NCBI RefSeq assembly: GCF_010728325.1
Contig: NZ_AP022570.1
Location: forward strand, 5,146,001-5,210,000
Length of the DNA stretch: 64,000 nt
Direction: 5' to 3'
Source of the DNA: Mycolicibacterium poriferae
GTDB lineage: Bacteria > Actinomycetota > Actinomycetes > Mycobacteriales > Mycobacteriaceae
Program-made: the position numbers and the translations under genes
Shown here: positions 18,231 through 30,108 of the stretch, in pieces
Position numbering within the stretch: the stretch's first letter is position 1
Layout of the letters: each line of letters begins with the position of its first letter
Notes under the pieces: model-generated
The model's database searches: none
The model's input: only the letters and a program-made list of their open reading frames with translations
Told to the model about the DNA's origin: nothing

Positions 18231-18304
18231 ACCGGCGGCGAGCGCGCGCGAAATGCCAGGAATTGCGGCGCGCCGCCGCGCAGACACGCGCGCTCGCGGA
18301 AACT
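18231..18304 (+). repeat. Interspersed ~70-bp repeat, copy 3
   Basis: It starts at GGCGGCGAGCGCGCGCG, has AAATGCCAGGAATTGC and a GCGGCGCGCCG core, and ends at ACACGCGCGCTCGCG. It lies between the start of the PTS EIIAB gene and the stop of the pks16-like gene and is in the opposite orientation to copy 2. Together the two bracket the PTS operon. Confidence 0.75.
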
Positions 18305-19937
18305 AGGTGACCAGGGAGACCGAGGTGGAGCGGCGCAGCTTGCCCGAGGAGGTCTTCGGGATGCTGCCCGGTCCGAGCACCACGACGTTGCGGGGACGCA
18401 CGTCCACCTCGGCGACGACCTCGTGAGCCACCTGGTGCTCGATCCGGCGCACCTCGACCGGGTCCTGCCAGGCGTTGGACTCGACCGCGACGGCGAAGGT
18501 CTCACGGGAATGGCCGGCGTCCAGACGCACCGCCACCGCGCACCCCGGACGCACCCCGTCCACCCGGCCGGCGGCGCGCTCGATGTCGGTCGGATAGATG
18601 TTGCGGCCGGCCATGATGATCACGTCCTTGACGCGACCGCAGACCACCACGTTGCCCTCCTCGGTCATGTAGCCGAGGTCGCCGGTGTCGTACCAGCCGT
18701 GCTCGTCCTGCGCGGGGATGAACCCGCCCATGGTCATGTAGCCGGGCGTGACGCACTCGCCGCGCAACTCGATCACCCCGACACCGCGGGCCGGCATGAC
18801 CTCACCGTGGTCGTCGATGACGCGGGCCTCGAGGTCGGTGAGCAGCGGTCCGAGCTCGGCGAGGCGCTTGGTGTGCCCCTTGGTCGCCGGCACCGCTCGG
18901 CGCAGCGCGGCCAGCAGGTCGGCATCGACCTCGTCCACGGTCAGACCCCGGCCGCACGGCGAGAACGACACCGCCAGCGTGGTCTCGGCCATGCCGTAGG
19001 CGGGCAGGATCGCGCCCGGGTCCAGCCCGAACGGCTTACCGGCGTCCAGCAGGTCCTCGACGTCGGCGGGCTCGACCGGCTCGGCGCCGGACAGCGCGAA
19101 GCGCAGCGTCGACAGGTCGAACTCACCGGGCTTGGCCTGGCGGCGCAACCGCTTGGCGAACAGCGCGTAGGCGAAGTTCGGCGCCGCGGTCATCGTGCCC
19201 TTGTACTTGTCGATCAGCTTGGCCCACAGCAGGGTGTCCCGCATGAAGTCCATCGGCGTGACCTTGACCAGCTCGGCGCCGAAGTACATCGGGATGGTCA
19301 GGAAGCCGACCATGCCCATGTCGTGGAAGCAGGGCAGCCAGCTGACCATGACGTCCTTGTCGACGTCGTACTGCGCGCCGATGAACATGGCCTCGGCGTT
19401 GGAGTAGATGTTGCGGTGGGTGATCTGGACGGCCTTCGGCGAGCCGGTCGAGCCCGACGTCAGCTGCATCAGCGCCAGCTCGTCCTCCCCCACCTCCAGG
19501 GGGTCGACCGGATCGGCGGCCAGCAGGTCGTCGACCTTGAGGACCGTGATGCCCTTTTCCTCGAGCACAGGCACCGCCACCAGGAACGGTTCGGAGACGA
19601 TGACAGCCTTCGCCTCGATCATCCCGATGACGGTCATCGTGTCCTCGGCCCACACCGCCAGGTCGGTGCGCGGGGTCGGCTGGTGCAGCATGGTCAGGCT
19701 GGCGCCGCGCATCCACAGCCCCTGTGCGGTCGGAGCGATCTCGACCGGGAAACCCGCGAGAACGCCGACTGCGTCGCCGAGCCCGACGCCGGCCGCGGCG
19801 AGACCGCCGGCGATGCGCCGCGCTCGCTCGTGCACCTCACTCCAGGTGTGCCGAACCGGTTCGTACGGCTCGCCGGTCACCATTCCGCGGTTGCTGGTGC
19901 GGGCATTGCGGTACATCTTCTCGGTGAATCTGCTCAC
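18303..19937 (-). CDS. pks16: Acyl-activating enzyme (Pks16-like fatty acyl-AMP/CoA ligase)
   Basis: Despite the historical name there is no ketosynthase. It is a 544-residue adenylating enzyme: [19 protein letters not shown] is the AMP-binding P-loop, YDTGDLGYM and [20 protein letters not shown] mark the hinge and C-terminal domain, and [13 protein letters not shown] contains the catalytic Lys. It activates a fatty acid with ATP; transfer to CoA or an acyl carrier cannot be decided here. The GTG start follows GAGGAGG at good spacing. The length equals that I recall for M. tuberculosis Pks16, which also adjoins pth. Confidence 0.88.
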   Translation of the reverse strand: MSRFTEKMYRNARTSNRGMVTGEPYEPVRHTWSEVHERARRIAGGLAAAGVGLGDAVGVLAGFPVEIAPTAQGLWMRGASLTMLHQPTPRTDLAVWAEDTMTVIGMIEAKAVIVSEPFLVAVPVLEEKGITVLKVDDLLAADPVDPLEVGEDELALMQLTSGSTGSPKAVQITHRNIYSNAEAMFIGAQYDVDKDVMVSWLPCFHDMGMVGFLTIPMYFGAELVKVTPMDFMRDTLLWAKLIDKYKGTMTAAPNFAYALFAKRLRRQAKPGEFDLSTLRFALSGAEPVEPADVEDLLDAGKPFGLDPGAILPAYGMAETTLAVSFSPCGRGLTVDEVDADLLAALRRAVPATKGHTKRLAELGPLLTDLEARVIDDHGEVMPARGVGVIELRGECVTPGYMTMGGFIPAQDEHGWYDTGDLGYMTEEGNVVVCGRVKDVIIMAGRNIYPTDIERAAGRVDGVRPGCAVAVRLDAGHSRETFAVAVESNAWQDPVEVRRIEHQVAHEVVAEVDVRPRNVVVLGPGSIPKTSSGKLRRSTSVSLVT

Positions 19938-20234
19938 GACGACCTCCTCGCCGACATCTGCCCCGTCGAAAACGCGCTTTGTCCATGTTCCGCCTGTTGG
20001 GAGGCGTTTTCACGGAGGCGCGCACACAGTTGGGCAGCGGTTGTGTCTCGAATCGGTGATGTCCCGAAGCCGCGATCAGATTCACCCAAGCACCCACCGA
20101 GAGTTTTCCCGGTGGGCAAGCTCGTTGCGTCCACTACTCGACCGCTAGCTCTCACCGCCGATCATCTTAAGCAACTCTTAAGTAACTGCCAAACGATCGC
20201 GGCTTTTGAGGCATGAGTCACACCGGGCTGCGCC
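19938..20234. other. Intergenic region before pks16
   Basis: A gap of 297 bases between the start of pks16 and the stop of ispE. It holds a possible hairpin (CCCACCG/CGGTGGG, 20092-20116) and an 11-bp tandem repeat at 20166-20187. No credible gene was found; the long plus-strand frame here is antisense to pks16. Confidence 0.6.
20166..20187. promoter_or_regulatory. Two 11-bp direct repeats upstream of pks16
   Basis: CTTAAGCAACT is followed immediately by CTTAAGTAACT, so ten of eleven positions repeat with a spacing of one helical turn. This is a typical layout for response-regulator binding. The protein involved is unknown. Confidence 0.45.
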
Positions 20235-21203
20235 TCAGCTCGCCGGCGACGGCGTCGGCACGACGCGGGCACCGTGCACCGGACCGCTGGCCACCCGGAC
20301 CGTGCGGCACACCCCGGCGCCGGCCAGCTCGGTGCCGACGTCGACCGCCGCCCCGGCCGATGCGCACAGGAACGCACACGTCGGACCGGATCCGGACACC
20401 ACTCCGGCCAGCGCGCCCGCGTCGAGACCGGCGCGCAGGGTGCGGCGCAGCGAGGCATCGAGGCTCAGCGCTGCCGGCTGCAGGTCGTTGCCCAGCAGCG
20501 GGGCGAGCTCGGCGGGGTCACCCGAGGACAGCGCCGCCAGCAGCGGCTCCGGACTCTCCAACCGAGGCGGCAGCGTGCGGCCCCCCTCGGCGCGCAGCCG
20601 GTCGATCTCGGCGAACACCGCCGGGGTCGACAGGCCTTCCGGCGAGAACGCGAGCACCCAGTGGAACGAGTGGCGGGTCAGCACCGTGGCGAGTTCCTCA
20701 CCACGGCCGGTGCCCAGCGCGGTACCGCCGTGCAACGCGAACGGGACGTCACTGCCCAGTTGGGCGGCCAGGGCGTGCAGGTCCCGGCGGGGCACGCCGA
20801 GCTCCCACAGCTCGTTCATCGCGACCAGCACGGCCGCCGCATCGGCACTGCCGCCCGCCATCCCGCCGGCGACCGGGATGGTCTTCTCGATCGAGATCGA
20901 GACGTCGGGTGCGCGGCCCACGTGCTCGGCCATCAACTCGGCCGCCCGCCACGCCAGGTTGCGCTCGTCGGTGGGCAGCGAGTCGGCGCCCTCCCCGGTC
21001 AACTCCAGGGACAACACGTCCGCCGTGGTCACCGTGACCTCGTCGAGCAGTGACACCGCGTGGAACACCGTCGTGAGTTCGTGGTAGCCGTCCGGACGGC
21101 AATCACCCACATCGAGATAGAGGTTGACCTTGCCGGGGACCCGAACGGTCACCGAACCGGTGGGAACCCACTCCGGCGCCGTATTGCCGTCATGCGCGGA
21201 CAC
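20235..21203 (-). CDS. ispE: 4-(cytidine 5'-diphospho)-2-C-methyl-D-erythritol kinase
   Basis: A GHMP kinase of the MEP isoprenoid pathway. The N-terminus has [24 protein letters not shown] with the substrate-binding Lys and His. The ATP loop is [15 protein letters not shown] near residue 117, and the third GHMP motif is [12 protein letters not shown]. At 322 residues it is normal length. It follows rpfB and ksgA on the minus strand, as in M. tuberculosis, and supplies decaprenyl and other polyprenyl precursors. The start is GTG. Confidence 0.95.
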   Translation of the reverse strand: MSAHDGNTAPEWVPTGSVTVRVPGKVNLYLDVGDCRPDGYHELTTVFHAVSLLDEVTVTTADVLSLELTGEGADSLPTDERNLAWRAAELMAEHVGRAPDVSISIEKTIPVAGGMAGGSADAAAVLVAMNELWELGVPRRDLHALAAQLGSDVPFALHGGTALGTGRGEELATVLTRHSFHWVLAFSPEGLSTPAVFAEIDRLRAEGGRTLPPRLESPEPLLAALSSGDPAELAPLLGNDLQPAALSLDASLRRTLRAGLDAGALAGVVSGSGPTCAFLCASAGAAVDVGTELAGAGVCRTVRVASGPVHGARVVPTPSPAS

Positions 21204-21250
21204 CGATCGACAGTAACGCGCGAACTGCTACGCGTGAACTCCGGTCCGGT

Positions 21251-24232
<2,982 letters not shown>

Positions 24233-24260
24233 ATCCGCCTACTTTAGGGTTGACCCTGAC

Positions 24261-25793
24261 ATGAGCCAGCCCTACTACGTCACCACGGCGATCGACTACC
24301 CCAACGGTGCGCCGCACATCGGCCACGCCTACGAGAAGGTCGCCACCGACGCCATCGCCCGGTTCAAGCGACTCGACGGCTTCGACGTACGGTTCCTGAC
24401 CGGCACCGACGTCCACGGCCAGAAGATGTCCGAGACCGCCGCCAAGCTCGGTGTGCCGACCGCCGAGCTGGCCCGCACCAACTCCGAGATGTTCCAGCGC
24501 ATGCAGGAGCGCCTCGACGTCTCGTTCGACCGGTTCATCCGCACCAGCGACGCTGACCATTTCCGCGCCTCCGAGGAGATCTGGCGGCGGATGAACGACG
24601 CCGGCGACATCTACCTGGGCACCTACGCCGGCTGGTACTCGGTGCGCGACGAGCGGTTCTTCGCCGAGGACGAGATCGAGGAACGCGACGGCGTGCGGGT
24701 CGCGATCGAGACCAGCACGCCGGTGACCTGGACCGAGGAGCAGACCTACTTCTTCCGGCTGTCGGCCTACGGCGACAAGCTGCTCGAGCACTACCGCACC
24801 CATCCGGACTTCATCGCACCTGAGGTGCGGCGCAACGAGGTGGTCAGCTTCGTCTCCGGTGGGCTGCGCGATCTGTCGATCTCGCGAACCACGTTCGACT
24901 GGGGGGTGCCCGTCCCCGATCACCCCGACCACGTCATGTACGTGTGGGTCGACGCCCTGACCAACTACTTGACCGGGGTGGGCTTTCCCGACACCGAATC
25001 GGCGATGTTCACCCGCTACTGGCCGGCCGACCTGCACATGATCGGCAAGGACATCATCCGGTTCCACACGGTGTACTGGCCGGCGTTCCTGATGTCGGCC
25101 GGCATCGAGCTGCCCAAGCGGGTCTTCGCCCACGGGTTCATCAACGTCAAGGGCGAAAAGATGAGCAAGTCCGTGGGCAACGTCATCGATCCGCTGGCAC
25201 TCGTCGACGAGTTCGGTGTCGACCCGGTGCGCTTCTTCCTGCTGCGTGAGATCCCGTTCGGCCAGGACGGCAGCTACAGCGCCGAAGGGATCGTCGCCCG
25301 CATCAACGCCGACCTGGCCAACGAGTTCGGCAACCTCGCGCAGCGCTCGTTGTCGATGGTCGCCAAGAACCTCGAGGCGACCGTCCCGCAACCCGGGGAC
25401 TTCAGCGCCGCCGACCGCGAGCTACTGACGCTCGCGGACGAGCTGCTGGACAAGGTGCGCGGCCATTACGACGCGACCGCGATGCACCTGGCGCTCGAGG
25501 CGATCTGGTCGGTGCTGGGCGCCGCCAACCGGTACTTCTCCGCGCAGGAACCCTGGGTGCTGCGCAAGACCGACCCCGACCGGTTCGCCACTGTGCTGTA
25601 CACGACGCTGGAGGTCGTGCGCATCGCCGCGCTGCTCAGTCAGCCGGTCATGCCGGCGTCGATGGCCACGCTGTTGACCCTGCTGGGGCAAACCGAGGAC
25701 CAACGGATGTTCTCCGCGATCGCGACGCGGTTGGCGCCGGGCACCGCGCTGCCCGCACCCACGGGGGTGTTCCCCCGCTACCAGGCGGACTGA
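24261..25793 (+). CDS. metG: Methionyl-tRNA synthetase
   Basis: A class I synthetase of 510 residues. The HIGH motif appears as PHIGHAY near residue 20 and KMSKS as [10 protein letters not shown] near residue 300. The region near [20 protein letters not shown] has no CxxC pair, so this is the zinc-free type, as I recall for other mycobacterial MetRS. It lacks the C-terminal EMAP-like domain. The ATG at 24261 lies eight bases after GTTGAC, suggesting a very short leader. Confidence 0.96.
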   Translation: MSQPYYVTTAIDYPNGAPHIGHAYEKVATDAIARFKRLDGFDVRFLTGTDVHGQKMSETAAKLGVPTAELARTNSEMFQRMQERLDVSFDRFIRTSDADHFRASEEIWRRMNDAGDIYLGTYAGWYSVRDERFFAEDEIEERDGVRVAIETSTPVTWTEEQTYFFRLSAYGDKLLEHYRTHPDFIAPEVRRNEVVSFVSGGLRDLSISRTTFDWGVPVPDHPDHVMYVWVDALTNYLTGVGFPDTESAMFTRYWPADLHMIGKDIIRFHTVYWPAFLMSAGIELPKRVFAHGFINVKGEKMSKSVGNVIDPLALVDEFGVDPVRFFLLREIPFGQDGSYSAEGIVARINADLANEFGNLAQRSLSMVAKNLEATVPQPGDFSAADRELLTLADELLDKVRGHYDATAMHLALEAIWSVLGAANRYFSAQEPWVLRKTDPDRFATVLYTTLEVVRIAALLSQPVMPASMATLLTLLGQTEDQRMFSAIATRLAPGTALPAPTGVFPRYQAD

Positions 25794-25810
25794 GTTCTTT
25801 CCTCTATATA

Positions 25811-25855
25811 TGTGCGCTGGGTCACACCCGCTACCTGTGTGCGCTAGGTCACACC
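25811..25855 (+). promoter_or_regulatory. Direct repeat upstream of the oxidoreductase/ECF41 operon
   Basis: TGTGCGCTGGGTCACACC (25811-25828) is repeated at 25838-25855 with one mismatch, 27 bases apart. A third TGTCACA follows at 25857. The second repeat overlaps the predicted -35 element. Confidence 0.55.
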
Positions 25856-25874
25856 GTGTCACACTTCGGTCGTC
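25847..25874 (+). promoter_or_regulatory. Candidate ECF41-type promoter
   Basis: GGTCACA at 25847-25853 and CGTC at 25871-25874 are separated by 17 bases. This is close to the TGTCACA/CGTC pattern I recall for ECF41 sigma factors. The downstream operon encodes such a factor, so it may be autoregulated. Confidence 0.5.
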
Positions 25875-25932
25875 ACCGGTGTCTCAAGGTCAGCCCGGCT
25901 CGACAGGGAGCCGGCCGACCCGAGGAGTAGGC

Positions 25933-27102
25933 ATGCCCACGAACCAGATCCACGTCGTCGTGCTCGGCGGCGGATACGCCGGAGTGATGGCCGCAAACCG
26001 ACTCGAGACCCGTGACGACGTGGCCGTCACGCTGGTCAACCCGCGGCCGCACTTCGTCGAACGCATCCGCCTGCACCAGATGGTCGTCGCCGACGACCCG
26101 GCGACCCAGACCTTCACGACCGTGCTCAACCCGGGCGTGCACGTCGTCGTCGACAGCGCCGAGCACATCGACGTGGCGGCCCGGCGGGTGCGGCTGGCCT
26201 CCGGATCGGTGCTGGACTACGACTACCTGATCTACGCCGTCGGCAGCACCTCCGTGACTCCGGCCGGGGTACCGGGCGCCGCCGAGTTCGCCTACCCGAT
26301 CAGCGAGTGGGAGCAGGCCCAGCGGCTGCGCGCCCGGCTGGCCGACCTCCCCCTGCAGGCGCCGATCGTCGTGGTCGGGGCCGGATTGACCGGCATCGAG
26401 GCCGCCGCGGAGTTCGCCGAGGCGGGCCGTGCCGTGACGCTGGTCAGCAGCGTCATCGCGCCGTCGCTGAGCACGCCGGCCCGCCGTTCGGTGACCAAAC
26501 GGCTGCGCAAGCTGGGTGTCACGCTGATCGAGCGTGCCACCGTCGCCGCGGTCGGCCCCGGCCACGTCGTGCTCGACGACGGCCGCACCGTGGCCGGTGA
26601 GGCGACGGTGTGGACCGCCGGGTTCGGGGTTCCGGCCCTGGCCGCGGCCAGCGGACTGACCACCGACGGCATCGGGCGTCTCGTCACCGACGAAACGCTG
26701 ACCAGCGTGGATGACGAGCGCATCGTCGCCGCCGGCGACGCCTCGGCGCCATCGGGACAGCCCTTCCGGATGAGCTGCCAGGCCGGCCTGCCGCTGGGCG
26801 CGCAGGCGGCCGCGACGGTGCTGGCCCGCATCGCCGGCGACGTTCCCGCCGATGCCACGGTGCCGATGACCGGACAGTGCATCAGCTTGGGCCGGCGGGC
26901 CGGCACCGTGCAGCTGCAACGCCCCGACGACACCCCGATCAACGTGTACCTCGGCGGACGCACCGGCGCGTGGGTCAAGGAGCAGGTGTGTCGCTACACG
27001 GTGAAGTGGCTGGCCGGCGAAGCCGCGAGACCGGGGTCGTACAAGACGCTCAAAGGGCCCGCACGCAGCATCGAACCCGCTGACGTCGCGGCGGCATCGT
27101 GA
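25933..27102 (+). CDS. FAD-dependent pyridine nucleotide-disulphide oxidoreductase (NDH-like)
   Basis: A two-dinucleotide-fold flavoprotein of 389 residues. The FAD site is VVVLGGGYAGVMAANRL at the N-terminus. The NAD(P)H site is IVVVGAGLTGIEAAAEFAE near residue 145. The second FAD motif is RIVAAGDASAP. No CxxxxC redox pair is present, so it resembles type II NADH dehydrogenases rather than thioredoxin-type reductases. CGAGGAG precedes the ATG. Its stop overlaps the sigma factor start (GTGA); ECF41 factors are typically paired with an oxidoreductase, decarboxylase or epimerase. Confidence 0.9.
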   Translation: MPTNQIHVVVLGGGYAGVMAANRLETRDDVAVTLVNPRPHFVERIRLHQMVVADDPATQTFTTVLNPGVHVVVDSAEHIDVAARRVRLASGSVLDYDYLIYAVGSTSVTPAGVPGAAEFAYPISEWEQAQRLRARLADLPLQAPIVVVGAGLTGIEAAAEFAEAGRAVTLVSSVIAPSLSTPARRSVTKRLRKLGVTLIERATVAAVGPGHVVLDDGRTVAGEATVWTAGFGVPALAAASGLTTDGIGRLVTDETLTSVDDERIVAAGDASAPSGQPFRMSCQAGLPLGAQAAATVLARIAGDVPADATVPMTGQCISLGRRAGTVQLQRPDDTPINVYLGGRTGAWVKEQVCRYTVKWLAGEAARPGSYKTLKGPARSIEPADVAAAS

Positions 27103-27983
27103 CCGACGGGCACGCCGAGCGGTTCACCTCTCTGCGGCCGCTGCTGTTCACGATCGCCTACGAGATCCTCGGCAGCGCCACCGAATCCGACGACGTGCTG
27201 CAGGAGAGCTACCTGCGCTGGGCCGAGGTCGACCTGAGCACGGTGCGAGACAGCAAGGCCTACCTGGCTCAGCTGGTCACCCGGCAGGCCCTCAACGCGC
27301 TGCGCGCCCAGTCCCGGCGCCGCGAGCAGTACATCGGCCCGTGGTTGCCTGAGCCGCTGCTGACCGGGCCGGACGCGTCGGCGGACGTGGTGCTGGCCGA
27401 GTCGGTGTCGATGGCGATGCTGGTGGTGCTCGAGACGCTCAGCCCGGACGAACGCGCGGTGTTCGTGCTGCGCGAGGTGTTCGGCTTCAGCCACGACGAG
27501 ATCGCCGCGGCCGTGGGGCGGTCGGCGGCCGCGGTGCGGCAGATGGCGCACCGCGCCCGCGAACACGTCCAGTCCCGGCGCAAGCGGTTCGAGCCCGTCG
27601 ACCCGCAGGTCTCCGCCGAGATCACGTCGCGGTTCTTCACCGCGGCGGCCACCGGCGACCTCGACGGACTGATGGCCATGCTGGCCCCCGACGTGGCGTG
27701 GACCGCCGACAGCGACGGCAAGGTCAGCGCGGCCCGGCGGCCGGTGCTGGGCGCCGACCGAGTGGCGCGGCTGGTGCTGGGCTTCGCCCGGATGGCCGGC
27801 ACGGAGGGCCGCGTCGAGCCCGCCTTCTACAACAGCGCCCCGGCGATGGTGCTGTACCTCGGCGAGCACCTTGAAGGGGTGGTGACCTTCGAGGTCGCCG
27901 ACGGCCGGATCACGAACTTCTACGCGATGCGCAATCCGGAGAAGCTGGCCTCGGTGATGGTGCCTCGTCAGATCGGCCGATGA
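27099..27983 (+). CDS. ECF sigma factor of the ECF41 (SigJ-like) group
   Basis: A 294-residue sigma factor. Region 2 is FTSLRPLLFTIAYEILGSATESDDVLQESYLRW and region 4 is FVLREVFGFSHDEIAAAVGRSAAAVRQMAHRAREHV. A C-terminal SnoaL-like domain of about 100 residues follows, with NPEKL near the end (YAMRNPEKLASV), the NPDKL-type motif of ECF41. The usual DGGGK motif appears as DSDGK. In this group the C-terminal extension replaces an anti-sigma factor. It is translationally coupled to the oxidoreductase upstream. Confidence 0.9.
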   Translation: MTDGHAERFTSLRPLLFTIAYEILGSATESDDVLQESYLRWAEVDLSTVRDSKAYLAQLVTRQALNALRAQSRRREQYIGPWLPEPLLTGPDASADVVLAESVSMAMLVVLETLSPDERAVFVLREVFGFSHDEIAAAVGRSAAAVRQMAHRAREHVQSRRKRFEPVDPQVSAEITSRFFTAAATGDLDGLMAMLAPDVAWTADSDGKVSAARRPVLGADRVARLVLGFARMAGTEGRVEPAFYNSAPAMVLYLGEHLEGVVTFEVADGRITNFYAMRNPEKLASVMVPRQIGR

Positions 27984-28033
27984 CCCGCACGCCGGCGGTG
28001 TCTCTCACGGCTGACGTCTGTCAGGCTTGACCG

Positions 28034-29278
28034 GTGCGTATCGAGCGGCTCGGCGACCTGGGCGACGGCCCGTCGGTGCTGCGTGCACTGGCCACCGCGA
28101 CCCGCCGGCTCGGTCTACCGCCGCCGGCGGCGCTGATCGGCGAGTGGTTCGGCTCCCGCGCGGTGATCGCGCCGAGCCTGAGCGCAATTGCGGTGACACC
28201 GGCCGACGTCTTCGCCGCGCCGCCGGGCGGTCGCGACGACGGACCGGTCGGCGGCGGCTGGTTCGGCTACCTGTCCTACCCCGACGGCGGTGCCGACGGC
28301 CGCGGGCCGCGCATCCCGGAAGCCGCCGGCGGTTGGTCGGACACGGTGCTGCGCTGCGACGCCGACGGCGCGTGGTGGCACGAAAGCCTCACCGGGACAG
28401 GGTGTCCGGGATGGGTGGACGACGCTTTGCATGCGCCGACCGGGCGCCGTGACGCCTCGATCACCTGGGCCGGCGCCGACCGCGCCGCGCACCAGCACGG
28501 CGTGCGGGAGTGCCTGGAGGCCATCGCGGCCGGCGAGGTCTATCAGGCGTGCGTGTGCACCCAGTTCAGCGGCACGCTGCACGGCGAGGCCGCCGAGTTC
28601 TTCGTCGACGCGGTGACACGCACCTCGCCCGCCCGCGCGGCCTACCTGGCCGGTGACTGGGGTGCGGTGGCGTCGTTGTCCCCGGAGCTGTTCCTCAGCC
28701 GCTGCGGCGAAACCACCCGGTCGAGTCCGATCAAGGGCACACTGCCCGCCGACGCGGACCCGGCCCAGCTGCGGGCCTCGGTCAAGGACGTCGCCGAGAA
28801 CATCATGATCGTCGACCTGGTGCGCAACGATCTGGGCCGCGTCGCGCGGACCGGCTCGGTGACCGTGCCCGAACTGCTCGCCGTGCGCCCGGCGCCCGGG
28901 GTGTGGCATCTGGTGTCCACGGTGGCCGCGCAGGTGCCCGTCGACGTGTCGATGGCCGAGGTGCTGGCGGCGACGTTCCCGCCGGCGTCGGTGACCGGCA
29001 CGCCTAAAGACCGCGCCCGCGAGCTGCTGCGCGGCTGGGAACCCGGCCGCCGTGGCGTGTACTGCGGCACGGTCGGCCTGGCCTCACCGGTGGCGGGGTG
29101 TGAACTCAACGTCGCGATCCGCACGGTCGAGATCGCCGCGGACGGCGCGGCGGTGCTGGGTGTCGGAGGCGGCATCACCGCCGACTCGGACCCCGGCCGG
29201 GAGTGGGAGGAGTGTCTGCACAAGGCGGCCCCGATACTCGGCGAGGGTCAGCCGCGCGAGCGCAGGACGGCGTCGTAG
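28034..29278 (+). CDS. pabB: Aminodeoxychorismate synthase component I
   Basis: A chorismate-binding enzyme for p-aminobenzoate and folate synthesis. The 414-residue protein has the family core from FSGTLHG to the end: SPELFLSR, the PIKGTLP motif, DLVRNDLGRV, and GVGGGITADSDPGREWEEC. The PIKGT Lys favours PabB over anthranilate synthase. The N-terminal half is shorter than in E. coli. The start is GTG. Its 3' end overlaps the convergent rsmI by 31 bases. Confidence 0.92.
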   Translation: MRIERLGDLGDGPSVLRALATATRRLGLPPPAALIGEWFGSRAVIAPSLSAIAVTPADVFAAPPGGRDDGPVGGGWFGYLSYPDGGADGRGPRIPEAAGGWSDTVLRCDADGAWWHESLTGTGCPGWVDDALHAPTGRRDASITWAGADRAAHQHGVRECLEAIAAGEVYQACVCTQFSGTLHGEAAEFFVDAVTRTSPARAAYLAGDWGAVASLSPELFLSRCGETTRSSPIKGTLPADADPAQLRASVKDVAENIMIVDLVRNDLGRVARTGSVTVPELLAVRPAPGVWHLVSTVAAQVPVDVSMAEVLAATFPPASVTGTPKDRARELLRGWEPGRRGVYCGTVGLASPVAGCELNVAIRTVEIAADGAAVLGVGGGITADSDPGREWEECLHKAAPILGEGQPRERRTAS

Positions 29279-30084
29279 AGCTCGCGCTTGGACGGGGCAC
29301 CCGCGGTGGCCTCGACGACCTGCGCGCAGGCGTCCTTGACGCGCATGCCGGCACCCACCAGCCGGTTGACCTCCTCGACCAGCGACTCGGGGTCCGCCGA
29401 CGGAATCACCCCGGCCAGCACGACGCTGATCTCGCCCAGCACCCCGTCGGCCGCCCAGTCGGCGAGTTCGGCGAGCGTGCCGCGGACCACCTCCTCGTGG
29501 GTCTTGGTCAGCTCGCGGCACACCGCGGCGCGGCGGTCCGGCCCGAGAACATCGACGGCGTCGCGCAGGCAGTCGCCCAGCCGCCGGGGTGACTCGAAGA
29601 ACACGCAGGTCCGCTGCTCGGCGGCCAACCCGGCCAGCCACGTCTTGCGGGCGGACTGCTTGCGCGGGGCGAACCCCTCGAAACAGAACCGGTCGGCCGG
29701 CAGCCCGGCGACCGCCAGCGCCGTCGTCACCGCCGACGGTCCCGGCAGGCACTGCACCGGCAGCTGCGCCTCGACACAGGCCGTCACCAGCCGGTAGCCC
29801 GGGTCGCTGATCATCGGCATGCCGGCGTCACTGACCAGCAGCACCGTCGCTCCGGCGCGGATGTCGTCGAGCAGCGCAGGCACCCGCGACGCCTCGTTCT
29901 GATCGAAGACGCTGACCACCCGGCCGGCGAGCCGGACCTCCAACGCCTGGGCCAGCACCCGCACGCGGCGGGTGTCCTCGGCAGCGATCACGTCGGCGCT
30001 GCCCAACGCACGGACCAGCCGCGTCGAGGCGTCCGACGGCTGTCCGAGCGGCGTGGCGCCGATGAGCAGTCGACCGGCAGTCAT
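29248..30084 (-). CDS. rsmI: 16S rRNA (cytidine1402-2'-O)-methyltransferase
   Basis: A tetrapyrrole-methylase-fold enzyme of 278 residues. RLLIGATPLGQPSDAS is the N-terminal loop, VSDAGMPMISDPGYRLV and CLPGPSAVTTAL are SAM-site motifs, and FFESPRRL is typical of RsmI. It modifies C1402 in the ribosomal P site. The ATG at 30084 is 24 bases from the divergent pmt start. Confidence 0.95.
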   Translation of the reverse strand: MTAGRLLIGATPLGQPSDASTRLVRALGSADVIAAEDTRRVRVLAQALEVRLAGRVVSVFDQNEASRVPALLDDIRAGATVLLVSDAGMPMISDPGYRLVTACVEAQLPVQCLPGPSAVTTALAVAGLPADRFCFEGFAPRKQSARKTWLAGLAAEQRTCVFFESPRRLGDCLRDAVDVLGPDRRAAVCRELTKTHEEVVRGTLAELADWAADGVLGEISVVLAGVIPSADPESLVEEVNRLVGAGMRVKDACAQVVEATAGAPSKRELYDAVLRSRG

Positions 30085-30108
30085 GCCAGACAGCCTACGA
30101 TCGCTGTC

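Noticed and set aside
17784..20216. 810-residue plus-strand frame
   Set aside because: Antisense to pks16 and the PTS gene; no domain, no ribosome-binding site.
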